Source: Pinus tabuliformis | Taxonomy: Eukaryota; Streptophyta; Pinopsida; Pinales; Pinaceae | Length of the DNA stretch: 64,000 nucleotides | Reading direction: 5' to 3' | Assembly (NCBI GenBank): GCA_031772625.1 | Contig: CM062817.1 | Span: forward strand, 888,260,184 to 888,324,183 | Part shown: piece after piece, positions 1 to 11,640 of the stretch | Numbering within the stretch: the first letter of the stretch is position 1 | How the letters are laid out: each line of letters opens with the position of its first letter | Program-made: the position numbers and the translations under genes | Notes under the pieces: model-generated | Seen by the model: only the letters and a program-made list of their open reading frames with translations | Databases searched by the model: none | What the model was told of the DNA's origin: nothing

Positions 1-88
1 GCCCATACCCTGCTCAGTCAGGCCCCGGCTCTAGCCGGACCCGCGATCAAACCCTGCTCCTTCCTTTCATCGCCCCCCTCAATATATC

Positions 89-1110
89 AAAATTACAAGA
101 CCAAGTGCAACAAATTTCTCTCTCGCAAAGAGCAACCAAAAATGAATTAGAATCTAAAATGGATGGTTTATAAGTAAAATTAAAAGGAAACATGGAGGTT
201 TTTAAAGTAGACATGGACGCAATGAATGTCAGGTTGGAAGGGCTGAAAAATTTGTTGCAAGAAATGCTTCCCATTGGTGAAAAGGTAATCGATGAAAATC
301 ATGATGAGGACAAAAAGAATATGAATTATGATTTTAGAGACTCCAATGTGGGGTTTAAGAACCACCACATTCCAAAGATATATATGAGTAATTTTGATGG
401 CAAGGATCTAGTAACATGGATACTACAAATGAAGCAATATTTTGATCTCCATTATGTGCAACACATACAAAAGGTACACATTACATCTTTATATTTAGAA
501 CCTGATCAGTTTGTATGGTATCGATGGATTTATTCTCCTAAACCACTTGTCACCTAGCCAATTTTTACGGAGGAAATAATAGCACATTATGAGGATACAA
601 TGAGCAACACCTTCTTTAGACAAATGATAAGTCTCAACCAAAAGGTTTCAATGGTAGAGCACATTGAGGATTTTCAAAAATTGAATACCAGGGTAACTGA
701 TATTCCAAAGGAGCGTAGGATTGATGTATTCATAGGTATTTTGAAGGATAACCTCCAACATGAGATTCACTTTTAGGAACCTGATTCATTGGAGAAGGAA
801 TTCAGGGTGGCAAGAAAAGTTGAAGCAAAATTATGGCAAAAAAGAAGTCTACCATGCACAATTATAAAGATGGAAGTGTTGTTGCTCTTAGCCTTCCATA
901 ACCTACAAGGTTTATGCCACAACAATTGGAGGAAAAAAAATTAAACGGGTTTTTTTATAGTTGTGATAGAAAATACACTAAAGGGCATAAGTGTGCTGAG
1001 AAGAAATTATTCTACATATATTGTGAAGAGGAGGAAGAAAAGGAACAAGAAACATCAAAAAAGGATGATATACATCAGGAACAAACACCAGAGAAATAAG
1101 AAATGAATCT
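89..1110 (+). pseudogene. gag of gypsy element 1 (broken)
   Basis: Capsid-type polyprotein segment. One frame can be followed with several in-frame stops (for example near 171, 555 and 774). The retrotransposon gag signature is visible as IPKIYMSNFDGKDLVTWILQ at about 370-430, which corresponds to the FDG..P..W block of plant gypsy gag. A coiled-coil-like leader (LQDQVQQISLSQRATKNELES) precedes it. Near 955-1010 a weak zinc-knuckle remnant (YSCDRKYTKGHKCAEKK) is followed by an acidic E/K-rich linker. It would form the virus-like particle core. Homology is clear but the reading frame is lost. Confidence 0.7.
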
Positions 1111-1560
1111 GAACATATCTTGTAATGCATTGGCAGAAATTACAACTCCTCAAACTCTCAAGATAGAAGGATATATCAAGAATAAAAAGCTAATAGTGTT
1201 GATTGATTCGAGTATTACCCATAATTTTATTCATTTTAATATAGCCAAGTAATTGAATTTCTTCCTATATCCAACACCAGAGTGTCAAGTGATGGTTGCA
1301 AATGGAGGAGCTATAAATTACACTGGAAAGTTCCATAATATCAAGCTAATCATGGGGGAATATGTATTGAATATTCCAATGCTTTCCGTTCCAATGGGTG
1401 GTGTTGATGTTGTACTAGGAGTCCAATGGTTACAATCTTTGGGGAGGATAGTTTTCAATTTCCAGGAACTTCTCTTGAATTTTTTTTTGGGAAGGAAAGG
1501 AAGTTGAATTAAGGGGTGTCATAGGGAAACCAAGAAAGATAATTAGCTCTAATGGCATGA
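1111..1560 (+). pseudogene. aspartic protease domain of gypsy element 1 (broken)
   Basis: Retropepsin-like segment between gag and RT. The active-site motif appears as DSSITHNFI at about 1206 where D-S-G-A-T-H-N-F is expected, so the catalytic glycine is replaced by serine. A stop follows about 12 codons later. The downstream VPMGGVDVVLGVQWLQSLGRI (1393-1455) is the well-known plant gypsy protease C-terminal block. It would have cleaved the polyprotein; it is not functional here. Confidence 0.7.
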
Positions 1561-1659
1561 CAAAGCTTCGAAATAAATAACAACGAGGCATAATTGCAAT
1601 ATTATGCTCACTAGAAGTTCAAACATAAAATATCTATTTCTCCATATCTCCAAAAATAC

Positions 1660-3036
1660 TTGGACAATCATTTCAAGGTATTTGTGACTCACAAAGGCCT
1701 CCCACCTATTCGTGATCATGATCATGCTATTCATTTTATTCCAGGAAGTGTTACTCCAAACATCAGACCTTACATATACCCCTATGCCCAAAAGAGTGAA
1801 ATTGAACATATGGTTGCAGAAATGTTAGAGGCTTGTATAATTCAACCTAGTCAAATTTCTTTCTCTGCTCCAGTAGTATTGGTGCACAAGAAGGACGGAT
1901 TATGGAATATGTGTCCAGATTATATGGATATCAACAAGTTCACCATCAAAGATAAATTTCCCATTCATGTCATTGATGAATTGTTGAATGAATTACATGG
2001 AGCAATTTACTTCACAAAGTTGGATCTTCATTCGAGATATCATCAAAATAGAATGAATATTGAATACATTCCGAAAACAACATTCAGAACTCATGAGGGT
2101 CATTATGAATTTTTGCTCATGCCTTTTAGCTTTACTAATGCACCTTCCACATTTCAAGGTTTGATGATTTCCATTTTTAAACCCTTCCTTAGAAAATGTG
2201 TTAGTATTTTTTGATGATATACTAATCTACAACAAGTCTTGGAAGGATCATGTTCAACATGTTGATAAGGTGCTCAAAATATTGGAGGAGAAACAATTAT
2301 ATGCAAAAATCTCCAAATGCTTCTTTGTAGTACAGGAGGTGGAATATTTGTGTCATATTGCATCTCATGAGGGTGTTAAGGTAGACCCTAACAAAATTAA
2401 ATCCATTAAGGAATGGAAAATCCCCACAAACATAAAGCATATTCGAGGATTTCTAGGGTTTACGGGGTATTATTGCAAGTTTGTTAAGAAATATGAAAGA
2501 ATAGTAGCACCTCTAACAACATTATTAAAGAAATATACATTTTCTTGGACTCCAGAAGCAACTAAGGCCTTTGAACATCTTAAAGAGGCAATGTGCCTAG
2601 CACCGGTCTTACCTACGCCAAACTTCACAAAAACCTTTATTATGGAATGTGATGCCTCGAGAAATGGAATTGGTGCTATTTTAATGCAAGAAGGAAGACC
2701 AATTGCTTTTGAAAGCAATCCAATCAAAGGAAAGTATCTACACAAAGCTGTTTATGAGAAGGAAATATTGGTAATACTACATGCACTAAAGCAATGGAGA
2801 CCTTACCTAATGGAAAGAGACTTCAAGGTAAAAAAAGATCATGATAGCCTTAAATTCTTTTTGGAACAAAGATTATCTTTAGAAGAGCAACAAAAATGGG
2901 TCACAAATATGTTGAGTTATGAATTTGAAATCATCTACAAAAAAGGGAAGCAAAATGTTGTTGCAGATACACTCTCAAGAAAGGGTGAGGATGTGGAAGA
3001 ATTGCTTTGTGCCATTTCTATTATCCAACCTGATTA
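1660..3036 (+). pseudogene. reverse transcriptase and RNase H of gypsy element 1
   Basis: The RT fingers and palm run from 1660 to about 2214 (VLVHKKDG, FTKLDLHSRYHQ, FLLMPFSFTNAPSTFQ). A frameshift near 2200-2215 moves the catalytic FFDDILIYN box into the next frame. From 2198 the thumb (IRGFLGFTGYYCKFVKKYE) and RNase H (ECDASRNGIGAILMQEGRPIAFES, then KGKQNVVADTLSRK) are open to the stop at 3035-3037. It would make cDNA from element RNA and degrade the RNA strand. The frameshift and several substitutions in conserved boxes show decay. Confidence 0.85.
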
Positions 3037-4020
3037 GATAACCGAAGTAAGGGATGAACGGAAGAATGACGAAGAGGTGTCGACACTCATTCAAAATTTG
3101 CAGCAATATCCTAGTACATCTAATACATTTGGCTGGAAAAATCATTCATTATGGTACAAAGATTGCTTATACCTTTGTAAGAATTCCCAACTCAAGCACA
3201 ATATTATTTTTGAATTGCACACCTCCACCTTAGGAGGGCACTCAGGATTTTTAAAGATTCACCACAGGCTCAAGAATTTTGGGTGGCCTTAAAGTTGATA
3301 TTCAGAAGTTTGTGGCAGAATGTTTGGTTTGCCAACAAAATAAAGTTGAGATAATTAAGACCTCAGGTCTATTACAACCTTTAGCCATTCCAAGTCAGCG
3401 TTGGGAAGAGGTCTCAATGCATTTTATCACAGGTTTACCCAATTCTGAAGGAAAGAGTGTCATCATGGTGGTAGTTGATAGACTTACCAAGTATGCACTT
3501 TTGTGCACTATATCATCCTTTTAAAGCCAATATAGTTGCTACTGCATTTATGAAAATAATTCAAAAGCTACATGGAAACCTAAAGCTTATTGTATATGAC
3601 AAAGATCCCATTTTCATTGGAAAATTTTAGAAGGAATTATTTTCTTGTCTTTGTACTAAATTAGTTCATATCTCATCTTATCATCCTCAATTTGATTGGA
3701 AAACTGAGATAGTGTACAAATGTTTGGATGGATGTATTCGTTGCTTTGTATCTGATAAACAAACACAATGGGTCAAGTGGTTACATCTAGCTGAATGGTG
3801 GTATAACACTTCCTTCCATACTGCAACAAAAATTACCCCATTTCTAGCACTTTATGGATATCATCCACCATCAATCAAATCATCTTTAAGAGAAAATTAT
3901 AAGGTTCAAGCAATGGAAGATCACATCAAGCATCAACAACAAGTTCTCCAACTCTTAAAGGATAACCTCACTTTGGCACAAAATCGAATGAAACAATAGG
4001 AAGATAAGCATCGCAATGAA
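3037..4020 (+). pseudogene. integrase of gypsy element 1 (broken)
   Basis: The N-terminal zinc-binding region is recognisable: HTSTLGGHSGF with CLVCQQNK about 30 residues later (HHCC type). A one-base frameshift lies at about 3285 and a stop at 3522. The DDE core is degraded: VVVDRLTKYA (about 3468) is kept, the middle Asp/Glu region (3530-3720) has several stops, and LAEWWYNTSFHTATKITPF (3787-3843) is clear. It would insert cDNA into the genome. It is non-functional. Confidence 0.75.
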
Positions 4021-4440
4021 AGAAGTTTTGATGTATGCGACTGGGTATTTTTATGGCTACAACCATACAAACAAATGTCCCTCAATCAAGCTAGGAAGGA
4101 TAATAAATTATCACCCAAGTACTATGGTCCTTACAAGGTGTTTCAAAAGATTGGTACTATAGGATACAAATTGGAGTTGCATGCACCTTCCCGAGTATAC
4201 CCATTTTTCCATGTTTCATGTTTAAAGAAGGTTATCAGTGACAAGCTCCTAGTTCAAATAGTGTTGCCAAAACTTGACGAAGAAGGAAAAATCATATTTG
4301 AAACTAAAGTAGTCACAGAAACAAGAACCTAACAACTATGAAATCAATTAATTTAAGAGTAACTCATTAAGTGGAAGAACTTACCCGCCGAATATTCCAC
4401 ATGGGTAGATGAGAATTTTTTATAGAAGCATTTGAAACTA
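4021..4440 (+). pseudogene. integrase C-terminus and chromodomain of gypsy element 1
   Basis: After the DDE core the GPF/Y-type module is visible (LSPKYYGPYKVFQKIG, then FFHVSCLKK). About 40 residues later, in another frame, comes a chromodomain remnant (IKWKNLPAEYSTWVDENF at about 4365-4420), whose W-x-x-x-x-x-x-x-x-W spacing matches chromovirus chromodomains. Such domains guide integration to marked chromatin in functional relatives. Stops at about 4330 and 4350 separate it from integrase. Confidence 0.75.
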
Positions 4441-4481
4441 CTCAAGAATTGAGGACACCACTTTTTCGAAGGATAGGGACA

Positions 4482-4750
4482 TGTTAGGTCCCTATAATAC
4501 TAGTGTACCCCCCTTGTTGTTATTGTTATTGAAGCCCCCTATTGTTATTGTTGTGCCCTTACATTATTATTGTTATGTAGGCTCTAATTATATTGTGACC
4601 CCTTAGACTCCTACATATACCAAAGAGTTCTTATCATTTGTATCATCCAAGAATTGTTCATTTATGTGATGTAGAGGAGGTTACCCCCTCGAAGAGGCTA
4701 TTTATCAAGTCGTTGATCTATCTTTTCTTTAGTTTTATGAGTTGGTTACA
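4482..4750 (+). repeat. 3' LTR of gypsy element 1 (269 bp)
   Basis: It begins with tgttaggtcc right after the purine-rich tract gaaggatagggaca and is taken to end at gttggttaca (TG...CA). A TATA-like stretch lies near 4611. The right boundary is inferred from the canonical CA end and the point where the sequence stops behaving like this LTR; the 5' LTR is not in the window for comparison. Confidence 0.55.
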
Positions 4751-5835
4751 TAATATATATACCCTCAAAATAATTATATATGCCAAAAAAAAAAAAACAC
4801 ACTTCAATAGTGAATTTCTTCACCATGGTTTAATTTGCATTAATTGATTATATTCATTGGATAAATTGCCATAAATTTATATTTTGGGAGGCCCTAGAAG
4901 GCCTAAGACTATACGACCCTCTTTGTTTTGCCTTATATTGTTGTTATAACATTCTTTCCAAGTATTTCAAGGCTTACTACAGGTTTCAAAAATTATTTAC
5001 AACAATTGGAGGAAATTAGAGGCAAACCATTACCTTGGGATACCTGAAACTCAAGAATCCTCTTGTATCCTTTATCATTGATATAAAGGGGTTTTAATTT
5101 GATTATTCATTTCTTTTAGATCATATATTTCCTATCCAAAACAATTTTCAGGTCTGAGCACTCATTTCAATTAAGTCAATTTCCATCCCTAGCGGTTGAG
5201 GCCCATTTTTGGAGTAGTTAACTCGCATATTGAATATATTTTCAAATAATCATCCAAGTTACATGCTCTTATGCTCATTGGAAAGGATTTTCATAATAGT
5301 AACTTTACAACCAATTTCTTTGAGTTTCAAGTCCACCAAGAGCTACTTCTAGGCCCTTGAAGTGACCTTCTGCTTGTTGTCTTGGTGCAATCCTCATAAT
5401 TGCAGAAATTTCAGGTTTGAACAAGAATATTATCTCCTTAAATCCACATAAATTAGGTATAACAATTCAAAATCATTTCCTATTGTGGTAAGAAGTCTCA
5501 CTACTTAATTTGTGGTACTTTCCAAGCTTATTTCAATGATCCATTGAGTATTTTCTTTGTTAGTATACAATATAGTTCATTTTTACATCTTTTATCAAAT
5601 CATATATTGTTATTAAATTAACTACTACCTCTCCCATATATGTGTAATAGGCACTGGTCTACTTTTACTTTTGGTTGAGTGTGTGTTTTATATGGATATT
5701 GCCCTTGGTGTTTCGTCGAAGTTAGCCTAAAGTGAGAGGAATATGTTGAGGTGACAGTGGGTGTGTTCCTAATAGTGTTTACCATTTAGTAGGCTTTTTT
5801 GAACCTTTCCAACCTTGCTAGTTTGAGTGGTAATA
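4751..5835 (+). repeat. 5' LTR of Athila/Tat-like element (left end missing)
   Basis: It is directly homologous over its length to 21390-23591, apart from a 1.1-kb block present only in the other copy. Shared anchors are the segment around ttgggaggcccta (about 4885 against 21558) and the run from 4980 to 5835, matching 22728-23591. The homology ends 5 bp before a tRNA-Asp-type primer site, which defines it as a 5' LTR. Its last bases are taata where the 3' copy has canonical taaca. Gypsy element 1 abuts on the left and probably cut it. Confidence 0.7.
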
Positions 5836-5840
5836 TTATT

Positions 5841-5858
5841 TGGCATCGTTGCTAGGGA
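5841..5858 (+). other. Primer binding site, tRNA-Asp type
   Basis: tggcatcgttgctaggga matches the Athila/Tat-lineage primer site TGGCGCCGTTGCCGGGGA at 14 of 18 positions. All four differences are C-to-T or G-to-A changes, as expected from decay of methylated CpG/CNG sites. It lies 5 bp after the LTR end. Confidence 0.7.
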
Positions 5859-6289
5859 CAAATTTGTTCAATATAGTGTTACACCCACATATCATCATCA
5901 TATTTTCTCCAAGGTTGGGTAAGTTTTCCATTTGTATTTGTATATTTTTGAGATTTTTTCGAACTAATCTCGTAGGTCCTAGCTGGAGACTCCACTTCAA
6001 TAAAATAGGAAAAAGGTACTCTACAAGAGGTAACTATCCTTAAAGAAAAAATTAAATAATATTGGTGACTCCATGAAGGTCCTTGAAAAAAAATTAAGGA
6101 ACATTGATGAATCCACGAAGGAATGAAAACCTTATCCTTTACAAACGTTAAAGAATTTGTTGGGTGTAAAGATGAGCACATCCATCAACAGTGAAGGCTT
6201 ATGAAGAATCTCATCTTGGTGACTCCACTGTGGAATTTTGTAACGTATGATCGACATTTATTGCAATTTTTTATTTTTAGCATTGCTTT

Positions 6290-6640
6290 GAAATTTTCTA
6301 AGGATGGATCTCCCTCTATGGATAGTTAAATGTTATGCCCCGGTTGATTTTCCAATAAAAAAGGTTTTCCTCGTGAGCACCTTTACATCAAGTTGGAGGA
6401 AATTTCAAAATTCTAGGGATATCATGATTCAGTGACACAACACCCTATTGCATTTCTTGAATTTAGCAAGAAGAATGGCCATGATCATGACGATGTTGTG
6501 TTGAAATTATTTTCACTAAGTTTGAAAGAATATGCAAAAAGCTAGTTCGAGGTGTTGAGACGAAAAACATTCAAGTCTTTCACAAAATTTCTCATGGTGT
6601 TTTGTGCACGTTGGGATTATGGCAGGGATTAAGGGGTCCC
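6290..6640 (+). pseudogene. gag-like segment, copy A
   Basis: Frame with one stop, reading VTQHPVAFLEFSKKNGHD then VVLKLFSLSLKEYAKS and FTKFLMVFCARWDYGRD. It matches copy B at 17100-17285 (MTQHLVTFLEFSNKNDLN, MVKIFSLGLKGYAKIWFEKL). The pattern (F..F....G.A..WF..L......F...K..F...Y) is that of the plant retrotransposon gag domain. The core Trp of copy B is a stop in copy A. Confidence 0.6.
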
Positions 6641-7880
6641 CATTGTTCAATAAATCAAAAAACATTATTATACTCAAAATCCCATTAAAGAAGGTCCTTT
6701 TACTCTTGGAGATGATGAATCTGCCCTTGAAGAAGATTTTTGCAGCGTAAATGATGAAAAGAATGTTGGTAGGGATGTAAGGGAAGATAGAAGAGTTCCC
6801 ATATTAGAATATGAAAGGAAAAAGGTAGCGATTGATGGTGACGTAATAAGTTCAAATGACAACATTTCAAGCCCTTTTTCTAAAGACTTCAAACCGACCA
6901 ACAATATTGAGCATGAAAAAAAAATATAGAGGGAGATATTGGAAACAACCCCTTGAAATTGGATAGCTCTAGCCCCTAGAAAATATGAAAATTGTCATTA
7001 AATAAGACTCTGCAGGAGATGTGTGTAGAGTTAAAAGGTATACTTCTAAAGCCATTGATGAAAAAACAATTGATGATGTTATCACTTTAGACATCCTAGA
7101 TATGAGAAAGGAACAATCCTTAGATTGTAATACCAGAATTGAGGAGGACAAGTCAGGAACCGACATAGAAGGAATTATTTTTAGTTCTATTCATGAAAAT
7201 TAGGGAACATGTTATAAAGCATATGTTAAATCCATGGAAGATACATTTTCCATCTCAGAATTGAAGAAATACCACTCCCTGATATTAGTCCACTTGCATT
7301 AATTCACTAATATGATTTATATGCAAGAGTTCACCATTAACAAGATTGGTCGATTAAGGGAAAATTTACCAGAAAATGAGATTCTAGGTGGCACTGTTTC
7401 TTTTGAGAAATTGTTTGACACACAACAACATGTTGAATGTGAGGTGTTGCATCCATGGGTCATCGAACATCATATTTTTTCAAATATGATTGGTTTCCAC
7501 ATTTTTCATCTACATACATGACCGAGAATAGTAGGGAGGGGAAATAATCTTCTTGTGGGTTTGACATTGTCTTTGGAACCCCTCTTGATCGTGGATTTTA
7601 TGAGTAATATTAATGAGTTGTACCATGACTATATCATCGCCTTCCATTGTAGGATAAATGAAGCTTATAGCAACAGAATTAAGAATTGGAATTACATTAT
7701 TCCTCCTTCATTTGATTATGATCCCACCTTACATTTTTCTCAAAAGATGAAGGAAGTTCCGACCTATATCTTCTCAAGGTTTGGTATTTCATTATTTGGG
7801 TTTTTTACCAAGCATAAAGGTAAACTCTATGGTATGATTGAATTTATCAAATGGTTGCATTGGATTTATGATTTTACTTA
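6641..7880 (+). pseudogene. Post-gag coding remnants, function unknown, copy A
   Basis: Several open stretches are conserved between copies A and B at protein level, e.g. GDDESALEEDFCSVNDEKNV at about 6705, the block around HPWVIEHHIF (7451), and DFMSNINELYHDYI to FSRFGISLFGFFTKHKG (7590-7825; copy B 18270-18505). The parallel conservation suggests a once-coding region, but stops and frame changes are frequent and I recognise no pol domain. It could be the C-terminal part of a large gag or a lineage-specific ORF. Confidence 0.45.
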
Positions 7881-8440
7881 GCATGTCATTTTTCTTGTGT
7901 TAAGATAGGGTAGGATGAATAATCTCTCTGGAATGAGCATTATATCATACTTGTGTGGTTTGAGTCATTGATGTGATTACATTTCTACAACACATATAAA
8001 TTAGTCATTTTGGTTTTGTCGTTTCATTTCCTAAAATTTTATACTTGTTTTCTATGTCATGGATGTAGGTTTTGGAGTGATGGAACATTTGAGATTTTGA
8101 GGTTCTTAAGCACCCCCGAGAAGAGCACTTGTCGCACAATTGGACCTAGATGTTGGTCCTCTTTCATTCAGGGTACTCCAGAACTTTTTGTCCATGCCAT
8201 ATAAGCCCAAAGGATATGCCTTATAGCCTCGTAAATCCATGTTTGTGTTGTGTTCATTTTTTAAAGTGACTCCCATATCCTCGTTGGTGTGGACGGCCAT
8301 GGCTACTCCTGATTCTATTTTATTCATGGTATGTTTTTCATTATGGCACTATTGAATTCCTCTTAGTGGGCAGTAACTCCCTACCTTGATGGGTGTTTTC
8401 ATACCCTGAGATGGTGTTGCGTGTATGATGGATTAGGCAC
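7881..8440 (+). other. Non-coding tail of copy A before the copia insertion
   Basis: No coding signal. Homologous to copy B 18560-19127. The last five bases (ggcac, 8436-8440) are the left target-site duplication of copia element 1. Confidence 0.6.
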
Positions 8441-8981
8441 TGTAGCTTTTAATCCCGTACAAAAATTACCTGCATATGAATTCTAAAAGAAAATAGAAAA
8501 TAACCAATGGCGAGAGCATAAAACATAAAATAGATATACACAGAGATTTTCCCCTAGATCCCAAAACCAGGACTACCACATTGATTTTTCATTGTGTTCC
8601 TTTCAATGTTACAATACATATATATACATGTCGAAGCATCCATAAATCCCAATCCATTAACCCTGGATTCGAACATAATCATAGTTCCCTTGACCGGATC
8701 TATAAAATACCATGGATAGAAAACCATCATGCCCAAAACCATGTGCGAAATCCATGCACAAAACCATATATAGGTCCACCCACCTAATATAGGGTCCAAA
8801 AAAAAAATCTCAAGGACCCCGTCTAGGGGGGCGACCGCCCCCCTGCATACCCCCCAACAAAGGGGCAGCTGCCCCCCCTGTGACCCCCTGGCAGCACCCC
8901 GCATAACGTACAAGGGGGGCTACCATTGCCCCCCCCCCCCCCGCGTGGGGTAGTTGTGGAAAGAATGTAACACAACCAACA
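8441..8981 (-). repeat. 3' LTR of copia element 1 (541 bp)
   Basis: Runs from tgtagctttt to ccaaca on the plus strand. On the minus strand it is preceded by the polypurine tract caagtgggagaa. It contains a very GC-rich block at 8818-8950 with long C runs (G runs on the element sense strand) and inverted repeats such as ggggcgaccgcccc. Confidence 0.9.
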
Positions 8982-9030
8982 TTCTCCCACTTGTTCTTTT
9001 CTTTCCACAGGGAGCCACATGAGAGCTTAC

Positions 9031-9599
9031 TCATTGATCCAGCCCTGCAACGCCCATTGTTTCTCTACACCAAGAGAACTTCTTAGTGCTCACAAACTTT
9101 GTCAATGCAACTGTAGTATTCTTCAAAGTGTCCGCCTTTACCAACAACACCTTTTTGTCCTCAACCATATCCCTCACAAAGTGATATTGAACATCATTGT
9201 GCTTTGTCTTTGAATGATAAGTAGGGTTCTTTGCCAATAAAATTGCACTTTGGTTGTCACAGTCTATCCTTATAGCTTGTTGTACTAACCCCATACTTGA
9301 ACACAATCTCTACAACCAAACTGCTTCCTTTCTTGCATGTGTGGTTGCGATGTATTATGCCTCTGTAGTTGAAAGTGTCGATACAGACTGTCTCTTACTC
9401 ATCCAACTGACTGCACCTCCAAATAGGTTAAACACATACGCACTTGTAGATCTTCTTTGATCCATATCTCCAGCCCAGTCTACATCAACAAAGCAACAGA
9501 TGTCCAAAACTGTGTCCAATCCTAGTCTTCCTTGGTAGCACAAACCATAATCACTAGTGCCACGCAAATACCTGAAAACTCGCTTCATTGTTGTCCAGT
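9031..9599 (-). pseudogene. RNase H of copia element 1
   Basis: The minus-strand copia RNase H reads MKRVFRYLRGTSDYGLCYQG (9588 down), then DVDWAGD, RRSTSAYVFNLFGGAVSWMSKRQ and STLSTTEA, and after a frame break DCDNQSAILLAKNPTYHSKTKH, ending at a stop at 9031. It would remove the RNA strand during cDNA synthesis. It is nearly intact, but broken around 9310-9355. Confidence 0.85.
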
Positions 9600-10867
9600 G
9601 CTCCTTTCGTAGTTTTCACATAAACCTACTCAATACTCCTATTGCATGTGCAATGTATGGTCTAGTACATACCATTGCATACATCAAGTTACCGATTGCA
9701 ATTGCATATGGAACACAAAACATGTGCTCTTCCTCTTCTTGTGTCTTGGGACATTGTTCGGCATATAACTTTACACCTACAGGAATAGGAACCTTCACCG
9801 GTTTACTATCCTACATATTAAACCATTGTAGTATTGTCTCGACATACTTCCTCTTGTTTAACCAGACCTTCCTCTTTTCCCAATCTCATTTAATTTCCAT
9901 GCCCAAAATATAGTTTGTAGCACCAAGATCTTTCATGTCGAATTTGGAGGACAATTAGGTCTTCAAATCCTGGATAATTTCTTTGTAATTTCCAGCCAAC
10001 AACATATCATCCACATACAAGACCAGCTAAATAACACGGTCACCAATTAATTTAAAATACACACAGTGATCTGAATTACTTCTGGTGAAGCCAAGTCCCC
10101 GTATAAATGTATCAAATTTCTAATATCACATCCTTGGTGACTATTTTAACCCATACAGAGACTTTTTTAACTTGCATACCAATTATTTCTTACCCTCCAC
10201 CACAAACCTTCAGGCCGCTTCATGTAGATCTCTTCTTCCAGATCCCCATGAAGAAATGTTGTCTTCACATCCATCTGTTCTACCTGAAAATCAAAAGTAA
10301 CAACAACAGATAAAAGTAATTTAATAGAAGCTACCTTGGCAATAGGAGAAAAAATATCACCAAAATCAATTCCTGACACCTGGGAATAACCTTTTACTAC
10401 CAAGCAAGATTTGCATTTCTCCACCTTTCCTTATGCATTCATCTTCTTCTTAAACACCCATTCACTTCCAATGGGTTTCCTTCCAGCCGGCAACTCCACC
10501 AGATCCCAAGCCTCATTTTTGTGCAAAGATGTCATTTCATCAACCATGGCCTCTTTCCAGAGTTTTCCATCCTCTGAATCTACTTCTTCCCTCATAGTTC
10601 TGGGATGATCATCAGTAATAGATAAATCAAAATTTGACAGAAAGCAGATGAACTATACCTTTCTGGCTGCCTTCTTTCTGGAACTGATCTTCTCATAGCT
10701 GGAGTTTGTGGCTCTTCATCTTCTAATTCCTCTTCTGTTGTAGAGTTTGATTCTTCCTCCTTTAGCTCAAACTCTATCTTCTCTTGTTCCTTTAGTAGGA
10801 CTTCATGTTTAATAACATCTTTCACCTATCTAAACACCACATCTTGGTTGTACACAACCTTACTTGT
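9600..10867 (-). pseudogene. Reverse transcriptase of copia element 1
   Basis: On the minus strand: W..A...EM..L..N.TW-type start near 10560, GYSQVSGIDFGDIFSPIAKV and VEQMDVKTTFLHGDLEEEIY (10200-10390), and the catalytic YVDDM box at 10003-10017. Stops occur after MNA (about 10432) and near 10165. These are the copia RT blocks; the catalytic aspartates survive but the frame does not. Confidence 0.85.
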
Positions 10868-11640
10868 TTATGGGCTCCAAAGCTTATAACCTTTTAAACC
10901 ATCCTTATACCCAATAAAGATGCACTTTTCATATTTACTATCCAAATTTGTTATTTTCTCCTTTGGAACATGTACATATGCATCACATCCAAATACCCTC
11001 AGATGTGAAAGAGAAGGTTTCTTACCAGTCCATACCTCTTGTGGAGTCTTATCCTTCAACATTGATGAAGGTGTTCTATTGACCAGGTAACATGCAGTCT
11101 CCACTGCCTCTGCCTAGAATTCATGTCCTGACCTGGCACCACTAAACATGCTTCTTGCCCTTTCCATCAACGTCTTGTTCGTTCTTTGTACAACTCTATT
11201 TTTCTCAAGTGTGTATGGAGTAGTCTTTTTTCTTGCTATACCACGCTTCTTACAAAACTCTTAAAATTCCTTCTTGCAAAACTCTCCATCGTTATCTGTC
11301 CTCAACACCTTTATCTTCTTCTCTATCTGGTTTTCCACCAGAGCCTTAAATTCTTTAAACCTGTTAAATACTTGAGATTTATTCCTGAGGAAATATATCC
11401 ATGTATTCATTGAGAAGTCATCTATAAATGATACATAGTACACAAACTTTCCCAGTGATGGAACCGACATAGGCCCAAACACATCACTGTGCACAAGCTC
11501 TAATATTTATTTCGCCCTCTTACCACCAGAGGGGAAACTCACCCGATTATGCTTCCCATATACATGATTTTCACAGAAATCAAAATACAGAGAGCTATTA
11601 GACATACCTTCTACCATACCATTACCATGAATTATTCAAA
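10868..11640 (-). pseudogene. Integrase of copia element 1
   Basis: Minus-strand DDE integrase. The first segment (11494-11261) reads MHSDVFGPMSVPSLGKFVYY, with FIDDFS and LRTDNDGEF carrying the first two catalytic acids; a stop follows GEFCKKEF. The second segment (11104-10868) contains ETACYLVNRTPSSMLKDKTP and LRVFGCDAYVHVPKE, the copia C-terminal block. The D-D-E core is recognisable but split. Confidence 0.85.

Larger units (their letters stand above)
1..4750 (+). mobile_element. Ty3/gypsy chromovirus 1, decayed, 5' end outside window
   Basis: Plus-strand LTR retrotransposon read in the order gag, protease, reverse transcriptase, RNase H, integrase, chromodomain, 3' LTR, which is the Ty3/gypsy order; the terminal chromodomain places it among the chromoviruses. 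Every domain carries stop codons or frameshifts, so it is dead. The 5' LTR and primer site would lie left of base 1. The first 80 bases are unusually GC-rich for this window and probably are leader. The 3' LTR abuts, and probably interrupts, the Athila-like LTR that follows, so this element seems to have landed in that LTR. Confidence 0.85.
5859..8440 (+). mobile_element. Internal region, copy A, of the Athila/Tat-like element
   Basis: Leader, gag-like segment and a long poorly coding stretch. From about 6290 to 8440 it is homologous to 16951-19127 (copy B). It is interrupted at 8440/13704 by copia element 1 and resumes at 13704-13811, where it matches copy B 19124-19200. No RT, RNase H or integrase can be found in either copy, so the element was non-autonomous (LARD-like) or lost pol. 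Confidence 0.7.
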
